Shown here: positions 35,909 to 47,265 of the stretch, piece after piece
How the letters are laid out: the number at the start of each line of letters is the position of its first letter
How positions within the stretch are numbered: the first letter of the stretch is position 1
Assembly: GCF_027105055.1 (NCBI RefSeq)
Contig: NZ_CP114264.1
Coordinates: 682,001-746,000 of the forward strand
Length of the DNA: 64,000 nt
Source of the DNA: Acinetobacter sp. TR3
GTDB lineage: Bacteria > Pseudomonadota > Gammaproteobacteria > Pseudomonadales > Moraxellaceae
Direction: 5' to 3'
Notes under the pieces: generated by a model
What the model was told of the DNA's origin: nothing
Databases searched by the model: none
Seen by the model: the letters and a program-made list of their open reading frames with translations, nothing else
Translations under genes and position numbers: made by a program

Positions 35909-36826
35909 ATGATTAAAGGTTTAGCCATTACCCCACCTGTTTTAGGTCGTATTAGCATCGGCAAGATTGTCGAAAAGAACGGCAAACGTATTCCTGAAAA
36001 GGATGATCAATTTACCATTACCAGCCAAATCCAGAATAAGGATGGCTGGGTCAAACATCCACTAGATGAACAACTTAGAGTTAAAGTACCGAACCAAAAC
36101 CAAAAGTTAAGAAGCATTCCTGTGCGTATGATTTTCAACGATCCTGAATTGAATTTACGGGCAGAGTACAGTCTCTTTGACCGACAAACAGGACGCTTAA
36201 TCTGTTCAGGCAATGGAGAAACCTGTCAGCGTTTTTGTCAAAACGGCATTGAACAACATCCATGCCCATCACCTGATTTATGTCCACTGGCACAGGGCGG
36301 GCTGTGTAAGCCTTATGGCAGACTCTACGTTAATTTAGATGAATCGGATGAGTTTGGCACATTCATCTTTAGAACCACAGGTTTTAATAGTATTCGTACC
36401 TTGGCGGCACGGTTGCGTTATTACCATGCGGCATCAGGTGATTTGCTTTCATGCTTGCCGTTGCAACTCACCTTGCGAGGTAAAAGCACAACACAAAGCT
36501 ATCGTACCCCGATCTATTACGTGGACTTGACCTTACGTGAGGGCGTGAATTTGCAGGAGGCGATTAGCTCAGCCAAGCAAATCAATGAACAGAGCAAGGC
36601 AGTAGGGTTTTATCAGGAGGCTTTAGATCATGTGGCACGGCAGGGCTATGGCAATGCCAGTTTTGAGGTGGGAGGTGAAGAGGGGCTGGATATTGTTGAG
36701 GAGTTTTACTCGGATCAGCAGAATACTGTTGATGTGCAGCCTGATTCGTCATCTGTTCATCAGGCTATGGATGATGCCACGAGTATAAAACAGGGGCTTC
36801 GGCAAAGTGTACGCGCTGTCAATTAG
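35909..36826 (+). CDS. Cys-rich island protein (often called hydrolase or metal-binding protein)
   Basis: A 305-residue protein with a Cys cluster in residues ~106-132 (GNGETCQRFCQNG, then HPCPSPDLCPLAQGGLCKPYGRL), probably a zinc or Fe-S site, preceded by RMIFNDPELNLRAEYSLFDRQTGRLICSGN and followed by FIFRTTGFNSIRTLAARL. I recall the family as an automatic hydrolase-or-metal-binding label with no proven activity. Pairing with YqaJ suggests a ssDNA-binding or annealing role; that is inference. Confidence 0.7.
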   Translation: MIKGLAITPPVLGRISIGKIVEKNGKRIPEKDDQFTITSQIQNKDGWVKHPLDEQLRVKVPNQNQKLRSIPVRMIFNDPELNLRAEYSLFDRQTGRLICSGNGETCQRFCQNGIEQHPCPSPDLCPLAQGGLCKPYGRLYVNLDESDEFGTFIFRTTGFNSIRTLAARLRYYHAASGDLLSCLPLQLTLRGKSTTQSYRTPIYYVDLTLREGVNLQEAISSAKQINEQSKAVGFYQEALDHVARQGYGNASFEVGGEEGLDIVEEFYSDQQNTVDVQPDSSSVHQAMDDATSIKQGLRQSVRAVN

Positions 36827-37154
36827 GTCAGAGTTATTGGCAGAAAAATACAGAACTCGGTTTTGTAGTGATTGCTAAATTATTAATATCAATAAGATAA
36901 AATAAGAGAACTGCTGTTTTCTTATTTTTTTGGTTAATTACAAGTTATTATACTTATCTGCGACATATATGGTCGTACCTATGCCGAGTTGTCTAGCTTT
37001 ATGCTTTGGTAGGTAATTAAAATATAAAATAGTATATGTCTTTATTTTTTTGTGTAGTACACGACTTTTCATTCGTCTTAGATGTGCTAACGTAATAAAC
37101 TATTGAACATTAAGTATAAAACCACAGCGGTTGACCATTGATCGAGGATAAAGA
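36827..37154. other. 328-bp intergenic region before the restriction operon
   Basis: No gene or RNA is recognised. The stretch is AT-rich and must carry the hsd operon promoter; GAGGATAAAG lies directly before the hsdM ATG. A weak alternation of TATGTC/TATATGG elements is present but no clear operator. Confidence 0.6.
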
Positions 37155-38885
37155 ATGAACTCATTGGAACAAAAGTTTCTAAATGACTTAGATGATAAGC
37201 TCTGGAAAGCCGCTGATAAATTACGTAGCAGTTTAGACGCTGCTAACTACAAGCATATTGTCCTTGGGCTGATTTTCTTAAAATATGTATCTGATGCCTT
37301 TGATGAGCGTCAGTCTGAACTTAAAGATTTATTTGCTCAAGCGGATGATCACAACATCTATTACATGCCTCGCGATCAATACGATACAGAAGAGGAATAC
37401 CAACAAGCAGTCGCTGATGAATTAGAAATTATCGATTACTATCAAGAAAAAAATGTGTTTTGGGTGCCTAAAGCGGCACGTTGGACGACTTTACAAAATA
37501 CTGCCGCTTTAGCGATTGGTTCGATTATTTGGCAAGATGAACATGGGCAAGATGTCAAACTACGTTCTATCTCTTGGTTAGTCGATAATGCTTTTGATGA
37601 AATTGAGAAAGCCAATCCCAAACTTAAAGGTATTCTGAATCGTATTGGGCAATACCAGCTTGATAATGACAAGCTATTGGATTTGATCAATACTTTTTCT
37701 GACACCAGTTTTACCAAGCCTGAATATAATGGCGAAAAACTGAGTCTGCACAGCAAAGACATTCTCGGGCATGTCTACGAATACTTTTTAGGGCAGTTTG
37801 CTTTAGCAGAAGGAAAACAAGGTGGGCAATATTACACACCTAAAAGTATCGTGACCTTGATTGTAGAAATGCTGCAACCTTATAAAGGGCGAGTTTATGA
37901 CCCTGCGATGGGTTCAGGTGGTTTCTTTGTTTCCAGTGAAAAGTTCATTGAACAACACGCACAGGAAAAGCATTACAAGGCATCGGAACAGAAAAAGCAT
38001 ATTTCGATTTACGGACAAGAAAGTAACCCAACCACATGGAAACTTGCTGCCATGAATATGGCAATTCGTGGCATTGATTTTAACTTTGGTAAAAAGAATG
38101 CCGATACATTTTTAGATGATCAGCATCCAGACTTACGTGCTGATTTTGTCATGGCAAATCCACCATTCAATATTAAGGATTGGTGGCACGCTTCACTGGA
38201 AAGTGATGTACGTTGGAAATATGGCACACCCCCACAGGGCAATGCCAACTTTGCTTGGATGCAGCACATGCTACACCATCTCTCACCAACAGGCAGTATG
38301 GCACTTTTGCTTGCCAATGGTTCGATGAGTTCCAATACCAATAATGAGGGTGAAATCCGTAAAAACCTGATTGAAGCAGATTTGGTCGAGTGTATCGTCG
38401 CATTGCCAGGGCAACTATTTACCAATACGCAAATCCCTGCCTGTATTTGGTTTTTGACTAAGGACAAAAAGAATGGTTTGTCACTAGATAAAAAGAAAGC
38501 CAATCGTGAAGGCAAGACGCTATTTATTGATGCTCGTAACTTGGGCTATATGAAAGATCGTGTACTACGTGACTTTACCGATGCAGACATTGCCAAAATT
38601 ACCGATGCTTTACATGCTTGGCAACAAGGCGAAAATTTTGAAGGTGAAGCTTATCAGGATGAAAAAGGTTTTTGTTTCTCTGCTGAGTTAAAAGACATTC
38701 AGAAGCATGATTATGTTTTGACGCCAGGGCGTTATGTGGGGGCGGTAGAGCAGGAAGATGATGGAGAGCCATTTGCTGAGAAAATGGCACGCTTAACAGG
38801 ACAACTTAAACAGCAGTTTGCTGAAAGTGCTGTACTGGAAAGTGAAATCAAAAAGAATTTAAAAGGCTTAGGTTATGAGTTCTGA
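37155..38885 (+). CDS. hsdM: Type I restriction-modification methyltransferase HsdM
   Basis: This 576-residue N6-adenine methyltransferase has the HsdM N-terminal helical domain (LWKAADKLRSSLDAANYKHIVLGLIFLKYVSDAFD), GQYYTPKSIVTLIVEML, SAM motif I DPAMGSGGFF (249-258) and catalytic motif IV NPPF (335-338). With HsdS it methylates the recognition site. GAGGATAAAG is its Shine-Dalgarno region. It overlaps the next gene by 11 bp and leads a five-gene operon. Confidence 0.97.
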   Translation: MNSLEQKFLNDLDDKLWKAADKLRSSLDAANYKHIVLGLIFLKYVSDAFDERQSELKDLFAQADDHNIYYMPRDQYDTEEEYQQAVADELEIIDYYQEKNVFWVPKAARWTTLQNTAALAIGSIIWQDEHGQDVKLRSISWLVDNAFDEIEKANPKLKGILNRIGQYQLDNDKLLDLINTFSDTSFTKPEYNGEKLSLHSKDILGHVYEYFLGQFALAEGKQGGQYYTPKSIVTLIVEMLQPYKGRVYDPAMGSGGFFVSSEKFIEQHAQEKHYKASEQKKHISIYGQESNPTTWKLAAMNMAIRGIDFNFGKKNADTFLDDQHPDLRADFVMANPPFNIKDWWHASLESDVRWKYGTPPQGNANFAWMQHMLHHLSPTGSMALLLANGSMSSNTNNEGEIRKNLIEADLVECIVALPGQLFTNTQIPACIWFLTKDKKNGLSLDKKKANREGKTLFIDARNLGYMKDRVLRDFTDADIAKITDALHAWQQGENFEGEAYQDEKGFCFSAELKDIQKHDYVLTPGRYVGAVEQEDDGEPFAEKMARLTGQLKQQFAESAVLESEIKKNLKGLGYEF

Positions 38886-40314
38886 GCAACCATTACTGCT
38901 TGAGATTCAGAAAGGCGAAAGTAAAACGTTAGAATTTAAGCAGCAGTTACCTAAAGGTCAGCAGATTGCCAAAACATTAATCGCTTTTGCGAATAGTAGT
39001 GGCGGAAAGTTAATTATTGGGGTGACTGATGATCGACAATTAGTAGGTATTCAAGAAGATATTTTTGACCTGCAAGATAAAATCACCTCCATGATTTATG
39101 AGTTGTGTGCGCCACAACTGGCCGCTCAAATCTATATTGAGAATATAGACGGTGTAGAGTTACTGGTGGTGGAAGTGGCTCGGGGAAGTTTATTTCCGTA
39201 TTACCTTAAATCTGTAGGACGTGAGCAAGGCACATATATCCGCCTAGGTGCAAGTAACCGTGTGGCATCGCCTGAGCATATTCAACAACTGGAACTTCAA
39301 CGGCTGAATATCAGTTTTGATGCCTTAGCCAATTATCAATACCCTTTAGAAAAGCTCGATTTAACGGTTTTAGAAGCAGCGTTTAAAGCTGCTGATAAAA
39401 CACTGACTTTAGAAAAAATGTTGAATCTAAAGTTAGTGATTGAAGAGCAGGGGCAGCGTTATGCCAGTCATGGTTTATTGATCTTACTCGGTCAATATGA
39501 GCATGTAATGACCCAATGCGCCCGATTTAAAGGCACAAATATGAGCGTGTTTTTAGACCGTAAAGAATATACAGGCGATTTATTTTCACAAATTGAGCAA
39601 GCCGAAATTTTTATTAAAAACCATTTGTCTTTACGTGCCGAAATTCGTGGCTTAAAGCGTTATGACTATTTGGAAATTCCAGAAAATGCCATCCGTGAAG
39701 CTTTAATCAATGCCTATGTGCATCGGGATTACAGTAACTTTGGACGCAATATCAAAGTGGCTGTATATGATGATTTGGTCAATATCGTCTCCCCAGGTGG
39801 TTTGCCCAATGGTTTAACCGAAGCCGACTTGTTACAGGGACGCTCGGAAATTCGTAATCGGGTTTTGGCACGTGTGTTTAGAGAGTTGGGCTACATTGAG
39901 CATTGGGGCAGTGGTCTGCAACGGATCAAGCAGATGTGTGAAGCCGAAAAACTGGCAACGCCTGAATTTTTAGAAACCAATGATTTTTTTGATGTGAAGT
40001 TATATCGTCCTGTGATTGAATCGATAGGTGGTGCAATAGGTGGTGCAATAGATCATTCAAGTGGTGCAATTGAGGGTTTAGGTGGTGCAATCGAAGCAAG
40101 CCAACTCACCGAACGCCAACAAGAAATTTTAGTTTTAATTCAGCGTAATCCGAAAGTTTCTTATCGCTTTTTGGCAGAACAACTTGGTATTAATCAATCT
40201 GCCTTACAAAAGCATCTGAATCATTTAAAAGATGCAGGCTGGCTTGAGCGTATGGGTGGAACTCGTGGTTATTGGATGATTAAGAAAGAGTTTGGAGTGA
40301 GAGATGAATCCTAG
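38875..40314 (+). CDS. AlbA/Schlafen-type ATP-binding winged-helix regulator inside the hsd operon
   Basis: The 479-residue protein has an AlbA_2 domain (residues ~16-130: ESKTLEFKQQL, FANSSGGKLIIGVTDD, YIRLGASN), a RecG-like HATPase_c_4 segment (~268-350: IPENAIREALINAYVHRDY, GGLPNGL, WGSGLQRI), a linker with repeated GGAI motifs (385-407), and a C-terminal winged HTH (415-470: LTERQQEILVLIQ..LAEQLGINQSALQKHL). Related proteins occur between type I RM genes as regulators or defence factors. Role here is unproven; 11-bp overlaps on both sides show obligate cotranscription. Confidence 0.85.
   Translation: MSSEQPLLLEIQKGESKTLEFKQQLPKGQQIAKTLIAFANSSGGKLIIGVTDDRQLVGIQEDIFDLQDKITSMIYELCAPQLAAQIYIENIDGVELLVVEVARGSLFPYYLKSVGREQGTYIRLGASNRVASPEHIQQLELQRLNISFDALANYQYPLEKLDLTVLEAAFKAADKTLTLEKMLNLKLVIEEQGQRYASHGLLILLGQYEHVMTQCARFKGTNMSVFLDRKEYTGDLFSQIEQAEIFIKNHLSLRAEIRGLKRYDYLEIPENAIREALINAYVHRDYSNFGRNIKVAVYDDLVNIVSPGGLPNGLTEADLLQGRSEIRNRVLARVFRELGYIEHWGSGLQRIKQMCEAEKLATPEFLETNDFFDVKLYRPVIESIGGAIGGAIDHSSGAIEGLGGAIEASQLTERQQEILVLIQRNPKVSYRFLAEQLGINQSALQKHLNHLKDAGWLERMGGTRGYWMIKKEFGVRDES
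40030..40091 (+). repeat. GGTGCAAT repeats in the AlbA-type gene linker
   Basis: Four copies at 40030, 40042, 40063 and 40084, spaced 12, 21 and 21 bp. All spacings are multiples of three, so copy-number change would lengthen or shorten the GGAI linker without frameshift. Confidence 0.85.
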
Positions 40315-41620
40315 TTGGTCATTAAAAAAAATATCTGATATTTGCGATTTTCAAAATAGTAAACGTATCCCATTGAAAAGTCTTGATAGGGAAAAAAGAC
40401 AAGGGGAATATCCATACTATGGCGCATCAGGGATTGTTGATTATATTGATGATTATGTTTTTGATGGAAAATACCTACTTATATCGGAAGATGGTGAGAA
40501 CCTAAGAACTCGTAATACACCAATCGCATTTCAAGCAGAAGGAAAATTTTGGGTAAATAATCATGCACATGTTTTATCTGAAAAGGAGCAAGGAGTTTTA
40601 GATTATTTAGAATATTATTTTTCAATTCTTAATATAAATCCATATATTACTGGTGCAGTGCAACCTAAACTTAATAAAGCTAATTTAGATGTAATAGAAA
40701 TTCCTATTCCATCTTTAGATGAGCGTTTGAAAATTAATCAAATTTTAAATTCATTAAAAGAAAAAATTAAATTAAACAACCAAATCAACCAAACACTAGA
40801 ATCTATTGCTCAAGCCATTTTTAAAAGTTGGTTTATCGACTTTGAACCTGTACGTGCCAAAATTACTGCAAAACAAACTGGTCAAGACCCTGAATTTGCC
40901 GCTATGTGTGTGATTAGTGGTAAAAGTGAAGCTGAGCTTGAGCAAATGGCAGCGGAAGATTTTGCTGAGTTACAAGCGACGGCTGCACTTTTTCCTGATG
41001 AGTTGGTAGAAAGTGAGTTAGGGGAAGTGCCGATGGGGTGGGGAATTGGTTGTATTGGAGATATTGCAAAATATAGTTCTAATAAAATTTTGTTAAATGA
41101 TTTAACGCTTGAAAATTATATATCTACAGAAAATATGTTACCTGAAAAAAAGGGGATCGAAAAAGCAAGTTCATTACCAAAGGCAAATAGTGTTCCAGCG
41201 TTTAGGCAAGGGAATATTTTGGTTTCCAATATCCGACCTTATTTTAAGAAAATTTGGTTTTCTTTTTTCGATGGTGGGCATTCTAATGATGTATTGAACT
41301 TTGATGTCTTAGAAAAAGGTACGGAAGAATATTTATATAATTTAATTTACCAAGACAGTTTTTTTGACAGAATGATGGCTTCATCTAAAGGTTCAAAAAT
41401 GCCTAGAGGTGATAAAAAAGCAATTATGGATTTTCAGATAATTGTACCGCCGATAAGTTTAAGGTGTTTGTATTCTGCAAAAGTAAGATCATTTTATTTT
41501 TATCAAAATAAATTGAAAATTGAAAATCAAACATTAATTGATTTAAGAGATACTTTATTACCAAGGTTGTTGTCGGGTGAGATTTCTTTGAATAAAAATA
41601 TGGGTAGTATTGATGATTAA
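40304..41620 (+). CDS. hsdS: Type I restriction specificity subunit HsdS
   Basis: The 438-residue protein has two target-recognition domains separated by conserved helices. TRD1 (~1-140) ends with IPSLDERLKINQILNSLKEKIKLNNQINQTLESIAQAIFKSWFIDFEPVRAK, the central spacer. TRD2 (~245-390) begins after GEVPMGWG and ends IIVPPISLRCLYSAKVRSF, then LIDLRDTLLPRLLSGEI. Each TRD reads one half of a bipartite site. Codon use inside the TRDs is more AT-rich than in hsdM, typical of exchangeable specificity cassettes. Confidence 0.95.
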   Translation: MNPSWSLKKISDICDFQNSKRIPLKSLDREKRQGEYPYYGASGIVDYIDDYVFDGKYLLISEDGENLRTRNTPIAFQAEGKFWVNNHAHVLSEKEQGVLDYLEYYFSILNINPYITGAVQPKLNKANLDVIEIPIPSLDERLKINQILNSLKEKIKLNNQINQTLESIAQAIFKSWFIDFEPVRAKITAKQTGQDPEFAAMCVISGKSEAELEQMAAEDFAELQATAALFPDELVESELGEVPMGWGIGCIGDIAKYSSNKILLNDLTLENYISTENMLPEKKGIEKASSLPKANSVPAFRQGNILVSNIRPYFKKIWFSFFDGGHSNDVLNFDVLEKGTEEYLYNLIYQDSFFDRMMASSKGSKMPRGDKKAIMDFQIIVPPISLRCLYSAKVRSFYFYQNKLKIENQTLIDLRDTLLPRLLSGEISLNKNMGSIDD

Positions 41621-44012
41621 GAAAATTAAAAGTATCGGCAACCTTGCGGTTTTTAAAGGTTTTGAATGGGATTCTAATGTTAGGAATAATGGGGGAGCTG
41701 CTGATACCTTTAAAGACATCAATATAATTTATGGGCGAAATTATTCTGGAAAGACATCTTTATCTCGAATAATTAGAGCACTAGAGATGGGGAAAATATC
41801 GGATAAATATAACAATCCAGAATTTTGTGTGAAGTTTTCTGATAAAGAAGTAACGCAAAACAACCTAACATCTCATGGGAAGAAAATTAGAGTTTTTAAT
41901 GAAGACTTTATTAAAGAAAATTTAAAATTTATTGTGCATCAAGATGATGGCATTCAATCATTTGCTATTTTAGGTGAGAACAATAATATTGTTGAAACCG
42001 AAATTCAAACGATTGAAAATGAGCTTGGAAAAAAGGAACAGGGTCAAGAAACAGGATTGTATGCTAAAAGGGTTCAAGTAATCAGCAGTTATGATGATGC
42101 TAAAATAGTATGGGATAATGCGAAAAGAGCATTAGATAAGCAATTAAGTGATAAAGCGACAGATAGAAAAAATGGAATAAAATATCAATCTGAAAGATTT
42201 GGCGATCAAAACTATAATGTTCAGAAACTTAGTAATGATATTAGAGAAGTATTATCTGAATCGTATAAAGAGTTATCTTTAGAAGAAATTGAACAGTTTA
42301 GAAAGCTGAGTTTAGAAAAATTATTAGATGAATTTTCTATAATTGAACTTCCTAAAATTAGATTATCTAATTTTGTTGAAAAAACCGAAAAACTGGTTGC
42401 AAAAAAAATTAGTTCATCTAACAAGATTGAAGAATTAGTTAAAAATGCAATTTTGAATCGTTGGGTTAATGAAGGTAGATCTTATCATAAAGATAAACTA
42501 AGTAATTGCGCTTTTTGCGGAACTCTTATAAGTGAGGAGAGGTGGAAGGAATTAGACCAGCATTTTGATAAAGAATCTAAGATCTTAGAAGATGATATAG
42601 ATAGTCTCATTGTAGATATTGAATCAGAGAAGAAGAGTTTCTCTTTATTAAAAGTTGATAAATCAAAATTTTATTCAAAATTTCATAAAACACTTGATAT
42701 TATTCAAACAGATTTGGAAGAAATAATTGGCAAATATTATTTAATTTTAGATAGTTTAATTGATCAATTAAAAGAACGGAAAGCGAACATTCTTACTGAA
42801 AAGGATTTTATTAATCCTAATAAAGATGTTGAAGATTTAAAGGTAATATGGACTTCATACCTAAATATTAAAAAAGAATCGACCGAGTTTAGTAAACAGT
42901 TATTAAATGAACAAAAACATGCTAAAGATAAATTGCGTTTAAATGAGATCTCTAATTTTTTAGAAATTATTAAATATCAAGATCAAGTCGCTAATATTGA
43001 AGCCTTGAGTATCAAAGTTGTTGAAAATGAAAACAAAAAGATATCTATAGATGAGATTATTAGCCAAAAAGAGCAACTTATCAAAACTAAAAAAGCAGAA
43101 CTTCGTGATGAAGAAAAAGGTGCAGATAAAGTTAATGAGTTATTAAAAAATTTCTTTGGACATCATTATTTATCTTTGCAACCAATAACAAATGAAAGTG
43201 GAGTGAGATTTGAAGTTATTAGAGAAGATAAAAAAGCATATCATTTAAGTGAGGGGGAATGCAGTTTACTTGCTTTTTGCTACTTTATGGCAAAATTAGA
43301 GGATATTGATACTAAAGGTTCAAAGCCAATTATTTGGATTGATGATCCTATTTCTAGCTTAGATAGTAATCATATTTTCTTTATTTATAGTTTGATTAAC
43401 GAGAAAATTGTTAATAATCATATTTTTGGTCAACTATTTATTTCTACGCATAATTTAGACTTTTTAAAATATTTAAAAAAGGTTGATGGAAAATTTTTAA
43501 ATTCGAGTGGAAAACCTCAGAATTATCAAAAAGAGTATTTTTTGATCTCAAGGGTGAATGATACTTCTAAGATTAGTATCATGCCAAAATATCTTAAAGA
43601 GTATGTAACGGAATTCAACTATTTATTTCATCAAATTTATAAGTGTTCTATTATTGAGGTTATTGATGATTCAAATTATATAACTTTTTATAATTTTGGG
43701 AATAATGCTCGAAAATTCTTTGAAATTTACTTGTATTACAAATACCCTGATAAAGGTATGACAGAAGAAACCTTAAATTTATTTTTTGATGGGGATAATA
43801 TTCCTGCTCTTTTGACAGATAGAATCAATAATGAATATTCACATTTGTGTGGCGTTTTTGAACGTGGTTCTTCACCTGTAGAAGTTCCTGAAATGCAAAT
43901 TGCAGCCAAAAGAATTATCACCAAATTAAGTTCAGATAGAGAACAGTTTATTGGTCTGCTTAAAAGTGTAGGCGAAGATACAAGCAACATTAGTTCTGCT
44001 TCGGAAGTATAA
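41613..44012 (+). CDS. RloC-like AAA ATPase with zinc hook and putative anticodon-nuclease domain
   Basis: From the ATG at 41613 the 799-residue protein has Walker A GRNYSGKT (41-48), a long coiled-coil region with a zinc-hook CxxC at C299-C302 (NCAFCG), an ABC signature LSEGE (545-549), Walker B IIWIDDP and SSLD, and STHNLD (H-loop). The C-terminus has RKFFE (R700, E704) and NEYSH (H744), fitting the Arg-x3-Glu ... His triad of PrrC/RloC anticodon nucleases. RloC combines a PrrC-type nuclease with Rad50/SbcC-like hook architecture, and is classically linked to type I RM loci, as here between hsdS and hsdR. The activity is inferred from motifs. A TTG at 41610 is a less likely start. Confidence 0.8.
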   Translation: MIKKIKSIGNLAVFKGFEWDSNVRNNGGAADTFKDINIIYGRNYSGKTSLSRIIRALEMGKISDKYNNPEFCVKFSDKEVTQNNLTSHGKKIRVFNEDFIKENLKFIVHQDDGIQSFAILGENNNIVETEIQTIENELGKKEQGQETGLYAKRVQVISSYDDAKIVWDNAKRALDKQLSDKATDRKNGIKYQSERFGDQNYNVQKLSNDIREVLSESYKELSLEEIEQFRKLSLEKLLDEFSIIELPKIRLSNFVEKTEKLVAKKISSSNKIEELVKNAILNRWVNEGRSYHKDKLSNCAFCGTLISEERWKELDQHFDKESKILEDDIDSLIVDIESEKKSFSLLKVDKSKFYSKFHKTLDIIQTDLEEIIGKYYLILDSLIDQLKERKANILTEKDFINPNKDVEDLKVIWTSYLNIKKESTEFSKQLLNEQKHAKDKLRLNEISNFLEIIKYQDQVANIEALSIKVVENENKKISIDEIISQKEQLIKTKKAELRDEEKGADKVNELLKNFFGHHYLSLQPITNESGVRFEVIREDKKAYHLSEGECSLLAFCYFMAKLEDIDTKGSKPIIWIDDPISSLDSNHIFFIYSLINEKIVNNHIFGQLFISTHNLDFLKYLKKVDGKFLNSSGKPQNYQKEYFLISRVNDTSKISIMPKYLKEYVTEFNYLFHQIYKCSIIEVIDDSNYITFYNFGNNARKFFEIYLYYKYPDKGMTEETLNLFFDGDNIPALLTDRINNEYSHLCGVFERGSSPVEVPEMQIAAKRIITKLSSDREQFIGLLKSVGEDTSNISSASEV

Positions 44013-44013
44013 A

Positions 44014-47000
44014 ATGAACGAAACACAACTTGAAAACCTATGCCTAGACTGGTTCTCTGAAAATGGCTGGGAAATCGTTCATGGTGTCGATATTGCGCCT
44101 GACAGTAGCAATCCTTTACGCAAAGACTATAAACAAGTTCTGATTGAAGCAGACTTACAAGCCGCTTTTGAACGCTTAAATCCACATTTGCCAGCGAGCT
44201 GTTTTGAGCAGGTTTTACAAAAACTGAGTAAACCCGAAAGTCTGGACTTAATCACCAATAACCGTGCTTTTCATAAAATGCTATTGGAAGGCGTACCTGT
44301 CAGTTATAAAAAAGAAGATGATTGGATAAATGACCATGCGTTTTTGGTCGATTTTAATCATGTACAGCAAAACCGCTTTGTCGCAATCAATCAATTTACT
44401 ATCCAAGGCACAAAGCAACCAAGACGACCTGACATTATCTGCTTTATTAACGGTATCCCTTTTGCTGTACTTGAGCTAAAAAGCCCAACCGATGAAAACG
44501 CCGATATTTGGGATGCGTTTAACCAACTACAAACCTACAAAGAAGAAATCTCTGATCTGTTTGTTTTTAATGAAGCTTTGGTGGTGAGTGATGGTATTAC
44601 AGCTCGGGTGGGGTCATTAACAGCAAGTCAAGAACGTTTCTTGCCGTGGCGTACCATTAAAAATGAAGATGATAAGCCTCAGCTAGAATGGGAACTGGAA
44701 ACGGTGATTCGAGGTTTCTTTGATCGTGAGTTATTTCTCGATTATATCCGTTTCTTTGTGCTGTTTGAAACTGATGGTGAAAAAACGATTAAAAAAATTG
44801 CAGGCTATCACCAGTTCCATGCAGTGCGTGAAGCTGTTCAGGCGACTATTGCCGCATCGAATCCTACAGGAAATAAAAAAGCAGGGGTGGTTTGGCATAC
44901 CCAAGGTTCAGGTAAAAGTATCTCGATGTGTTGCTATGCAGGTAAGTTACTTCAACAACCAGCCATGCAGAATCCTACCTTATTGATTGTGACGGATCGT
45001 AATGACTTAGATGGACAGCTATTTGAAACCTTTAGTCAAGCACAAGAATTATTAAAACAAACGCCAGTACAAGCCAATAATCGTGATGAGCTGAGACAAC
45101 TCCTTGCTGAACGTGAGTCGGGCGGTATTATTTTTACCACGGTACAAAAGTTTGCTTTGCTCGATGGAGAAGCTGAGCATCCATTACTGAATGGTCGGCA
45201 CAATATTGTGGTCATGTCCGATGAAGCCCACCGTAGCCAATATGGACTCAAAGCCAAACTGTCGAATGATGGGACTTATAAATTTGGCTATGCCAAGCAC
45301 ATGCGTGATGCCTTAAAGAATGCTGCCTTTATTGGTTTTACAGGTACGCCAATTTCCAGTGAAGACAAAGATACCCGCGCTGTTTTTGGCGATTATGTTT
45401 CAATTTACGATATTCAAGATGCAGTAGAGGACGGCGCAACCGTGCCAATCTATTATGAATCTCGTTTGGCAAAATTGGATATTAATAAGGCTGAAATCGA
45501 GGAACTGTCTGATCAAGTCGATGAAGTGGTAGAAGATGAGGAAGATGTCGGTAGTCGTGAAAAGACCAAAGGTGAATGGAGTCGATTAGAGAAGTTAGTA
45601 GGTGCAACACCACGCCTGAAACAGATTGCTGCGGATTTGGTGACGCACTTTGAAGCCCGTACTGAAGCCACAGCAGGCAAAGGTATGATTGTGACTATGA
45701 GCCGTGAAATCTGTGTGCATTTGTATAATGAAATTATTGCATTGCGCCCAGATTGGCATGATGATGACCCGAAAAAAGGAAAAATCAAAATTGTGATGAC
45801 AGGTTCAGCATCGGATAAGCCTTTGCTACAGCCTCATATTTACAATAAGCAAGTGAAGAAAAATTTAGAGAAACGTTTTAAAGATGTGAATGACCCTTTG
45901 CAGTTGGTGATTGTGCGTGATATGTGGCTGACAGGTTTTGATGCACCGTGTACGCATACCATGTATATCGACAAACCGATGAAAGGGCATAACCTCATGC
46001 AGGCGATTGCTCGTGTGAACCGTGTTTTTAAAGACAAGCAAGGTGGTTTGGTTGTTGATTATATCGGGATTGCCAATGAGTTAAAGCAGGCATTAAAAAC
46101 CTATACAGATGCCAAAGGAAAAGGCGAGCCAACCTTACGTGCAGAAGAAGCCTATGCAGTGCTTGCTGAAAAAATGGATGCCATTCGTGGGATGTTTGCC
46201 AAGACCACTGATCAAGCTGGGTTAGATTTAAGCAGTTATGAAACACAAGCACACCGACTGATTATTCCAGCAGCCAACTATGTGCTAAGTCTAAAAGATG
46301 GCAAAAAACGCTTTTTAGATTTAGTGCTCGCAGTCAATAAAGCTTTTTCATTGTGCGGTACGCTAGATGAAGCCAAGACCTTACATAAGGAAATTGCATT
46401 TTATTCAGCCATTAAAGCAGTGATCAGTAAGCATACTTCTGTGGATCGTAAATTATCGCAAGCAGAAAAGGACAGTACGCTTAAACAAATTCTGGATAAT
46501 GCTGTTGTGGCTGATGGTGTAGCAGATGTATTTGCGCTATGTGGTTTAGATAAACCCAATATCGGCTTGCTGTCAGATGAATTTTTGGAAGATGTACGAC
46601 AAATGCCGTACCGTAACTTGGCAGTCGAATTATTAGAAAAATTATTGAATGATGGCATCAAGGCAAAAACACGTAATAACCTTGTGCAAGAAAAACGCTT
46701 CTCAGATCGCTTGCAGGAAACTCTAAGGAAATATAACAACCGTGCGATTGAGACTTCACAGGTGATTGAAGAGCTGATTCAAATGGCGAAAGAGTTTCAG
46801 GCTGAAATGGAACGTGAAGCTTCACTCGGTTTGAATCCCGATGAAATCGCTTTCTATGATGCTTTAGCAAATAATGAAAGTGCAGTGCGTGAATTGGGTG
46901 ATGATACGCTGAAACAAATTGCTCGTGAAATCACTGAGAAATTGCGAAAATCAACAACGGTGGATTGGCAGGTTCGAGATAGTGTACGTGCCCAGCTTAA

Positions 47001-47115
47001 AATCTTGGTACGTCGTACCTTGCAGCGTTGGAAGTACCCGCCTGACAAAGCAGCTGAGGCGATTGAATTAGTCATGAAGCAGGCTGAAATGTTATCGAAT
47101 GCTTGGACAAACTGA
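44014..47115 (+). CDS. hsdR: Type I restriction endonuclease HsdR
   Basis: The 1033-residue motor-nuclease has an N-terminal PD-(D/E)xK site (RRPD140 ... LE154LK156), the superfamily 2 helicase Walker A TQGSGKS (K301), DEAH box (403-406), [21 protein letters not shown], and [11 protein letters not shown] with AIARVNRVF. The C-terminal helices ([30 protein letters not shown]) bind the methyltransferase. It translocates and cuts unmodified DNA. It starts 1 bp after the RloC-like stop and ends the operon. Confidence 0.97.
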   Translation: MNETQLENLCLDWFSENGWEIVHGVDIAPDSSNPLRKDYKQVLIEADLQAAFERLNPHLPASCFEQVLQKLSKPESLDLITNNRAFHKMLLEGVPVSYKKEDDWINDHAFLVDFNHVQQNRFVAINQFTIQGTKQPRRPDIICFINGIPFAVLELKSPTDENADIWDAFNQLQTYKEEISDLFVFNEALVVSDGITARVGSLTASQERFLPWRTIKNEDDKPQLEWELETVIRGFFDRELFLDYIRFFVLFETDGEKTIKKIAGYHQFHAVREAVQATIAASNPTGNKKAGVVWHTQGSGKSISMCCYAGKLLQQPAMQNPTLLIVTDRNDLDGQLFETFSQAQELLKQTPVQANNRDELRQLLAERESGGIIFTTVQKFALLDGEAEHPLLNGRHNIVVMSDEAHRSQYGLKAKLSNDGTYKFGYAKHMRDALKNAAFIGFTGTPISSEDKDTRAVFGDYVSIYDIQDAVEDGATVPIYYESRLAKLDINKAEIEELSDQVDEVVEDEEDVGSREKTKGEWSRLEKLVGATPRLKQIAADLVTHFEARTEATAGKGMIVTMSREICVHLYNEIIALRPDWHDDDPKKGKIKIVMTGSASDKPLLQPHIYNKQVKKNLEKRFKDVNDPLQLVIVRDMWLTGFDAPCTHTMYIDKPMKGHNLMQAIARVNRVFKDKQGGLVVDYIGIANELKQALKTYTDAKGKGEPTLRAEEAYAVLAEKMDAIRGMFAKTTDQAGLDLSSYETQAHRLIIPAANYVLSLKDGKKRFLDLVLAVNKAFSLCGTLDEAKTLHKEIAFYSAIKAVISKHTSVDRKLSQAEKDSTLKQILDNAVVADGVADVFALCGLDKPNIGLLSDEFLEDVRQMPYRNLAVELLEKLLNDGIKAKTRNNLVQEKRFSDRLQETLRKYNNRAIETSQVIEELIQMAKEFQAEMEREASLGLNPDEIAFYDALANNESAVRELGDDTLKQIAREITEKLRKSTTVDWQVRDSVRAQLKILVRRTLQRWKYPPDKAAEAIELVMKQAEMLSNAWTN

Positions 47116-47265
47116 TAAAAGTTTAAGGAGTAGGTTGTTCTGCTCCTTATTAAGGATTTGGATTGAAAAATGATTTTGATGTCATTTTTAGATTTCATCA
47201 GCAAGCGATCAAGTCAACGTATATGATACCGATCAAGCTACCGTACAAGATGGCGATTATGTTCA

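Noticed and set aside
28185..36826. Functional prophage
   Set aside because: No capsid, portal, terminase, tail or lysis genes are present; regulators and recombination-type genes fit an integrative island or satellite better.
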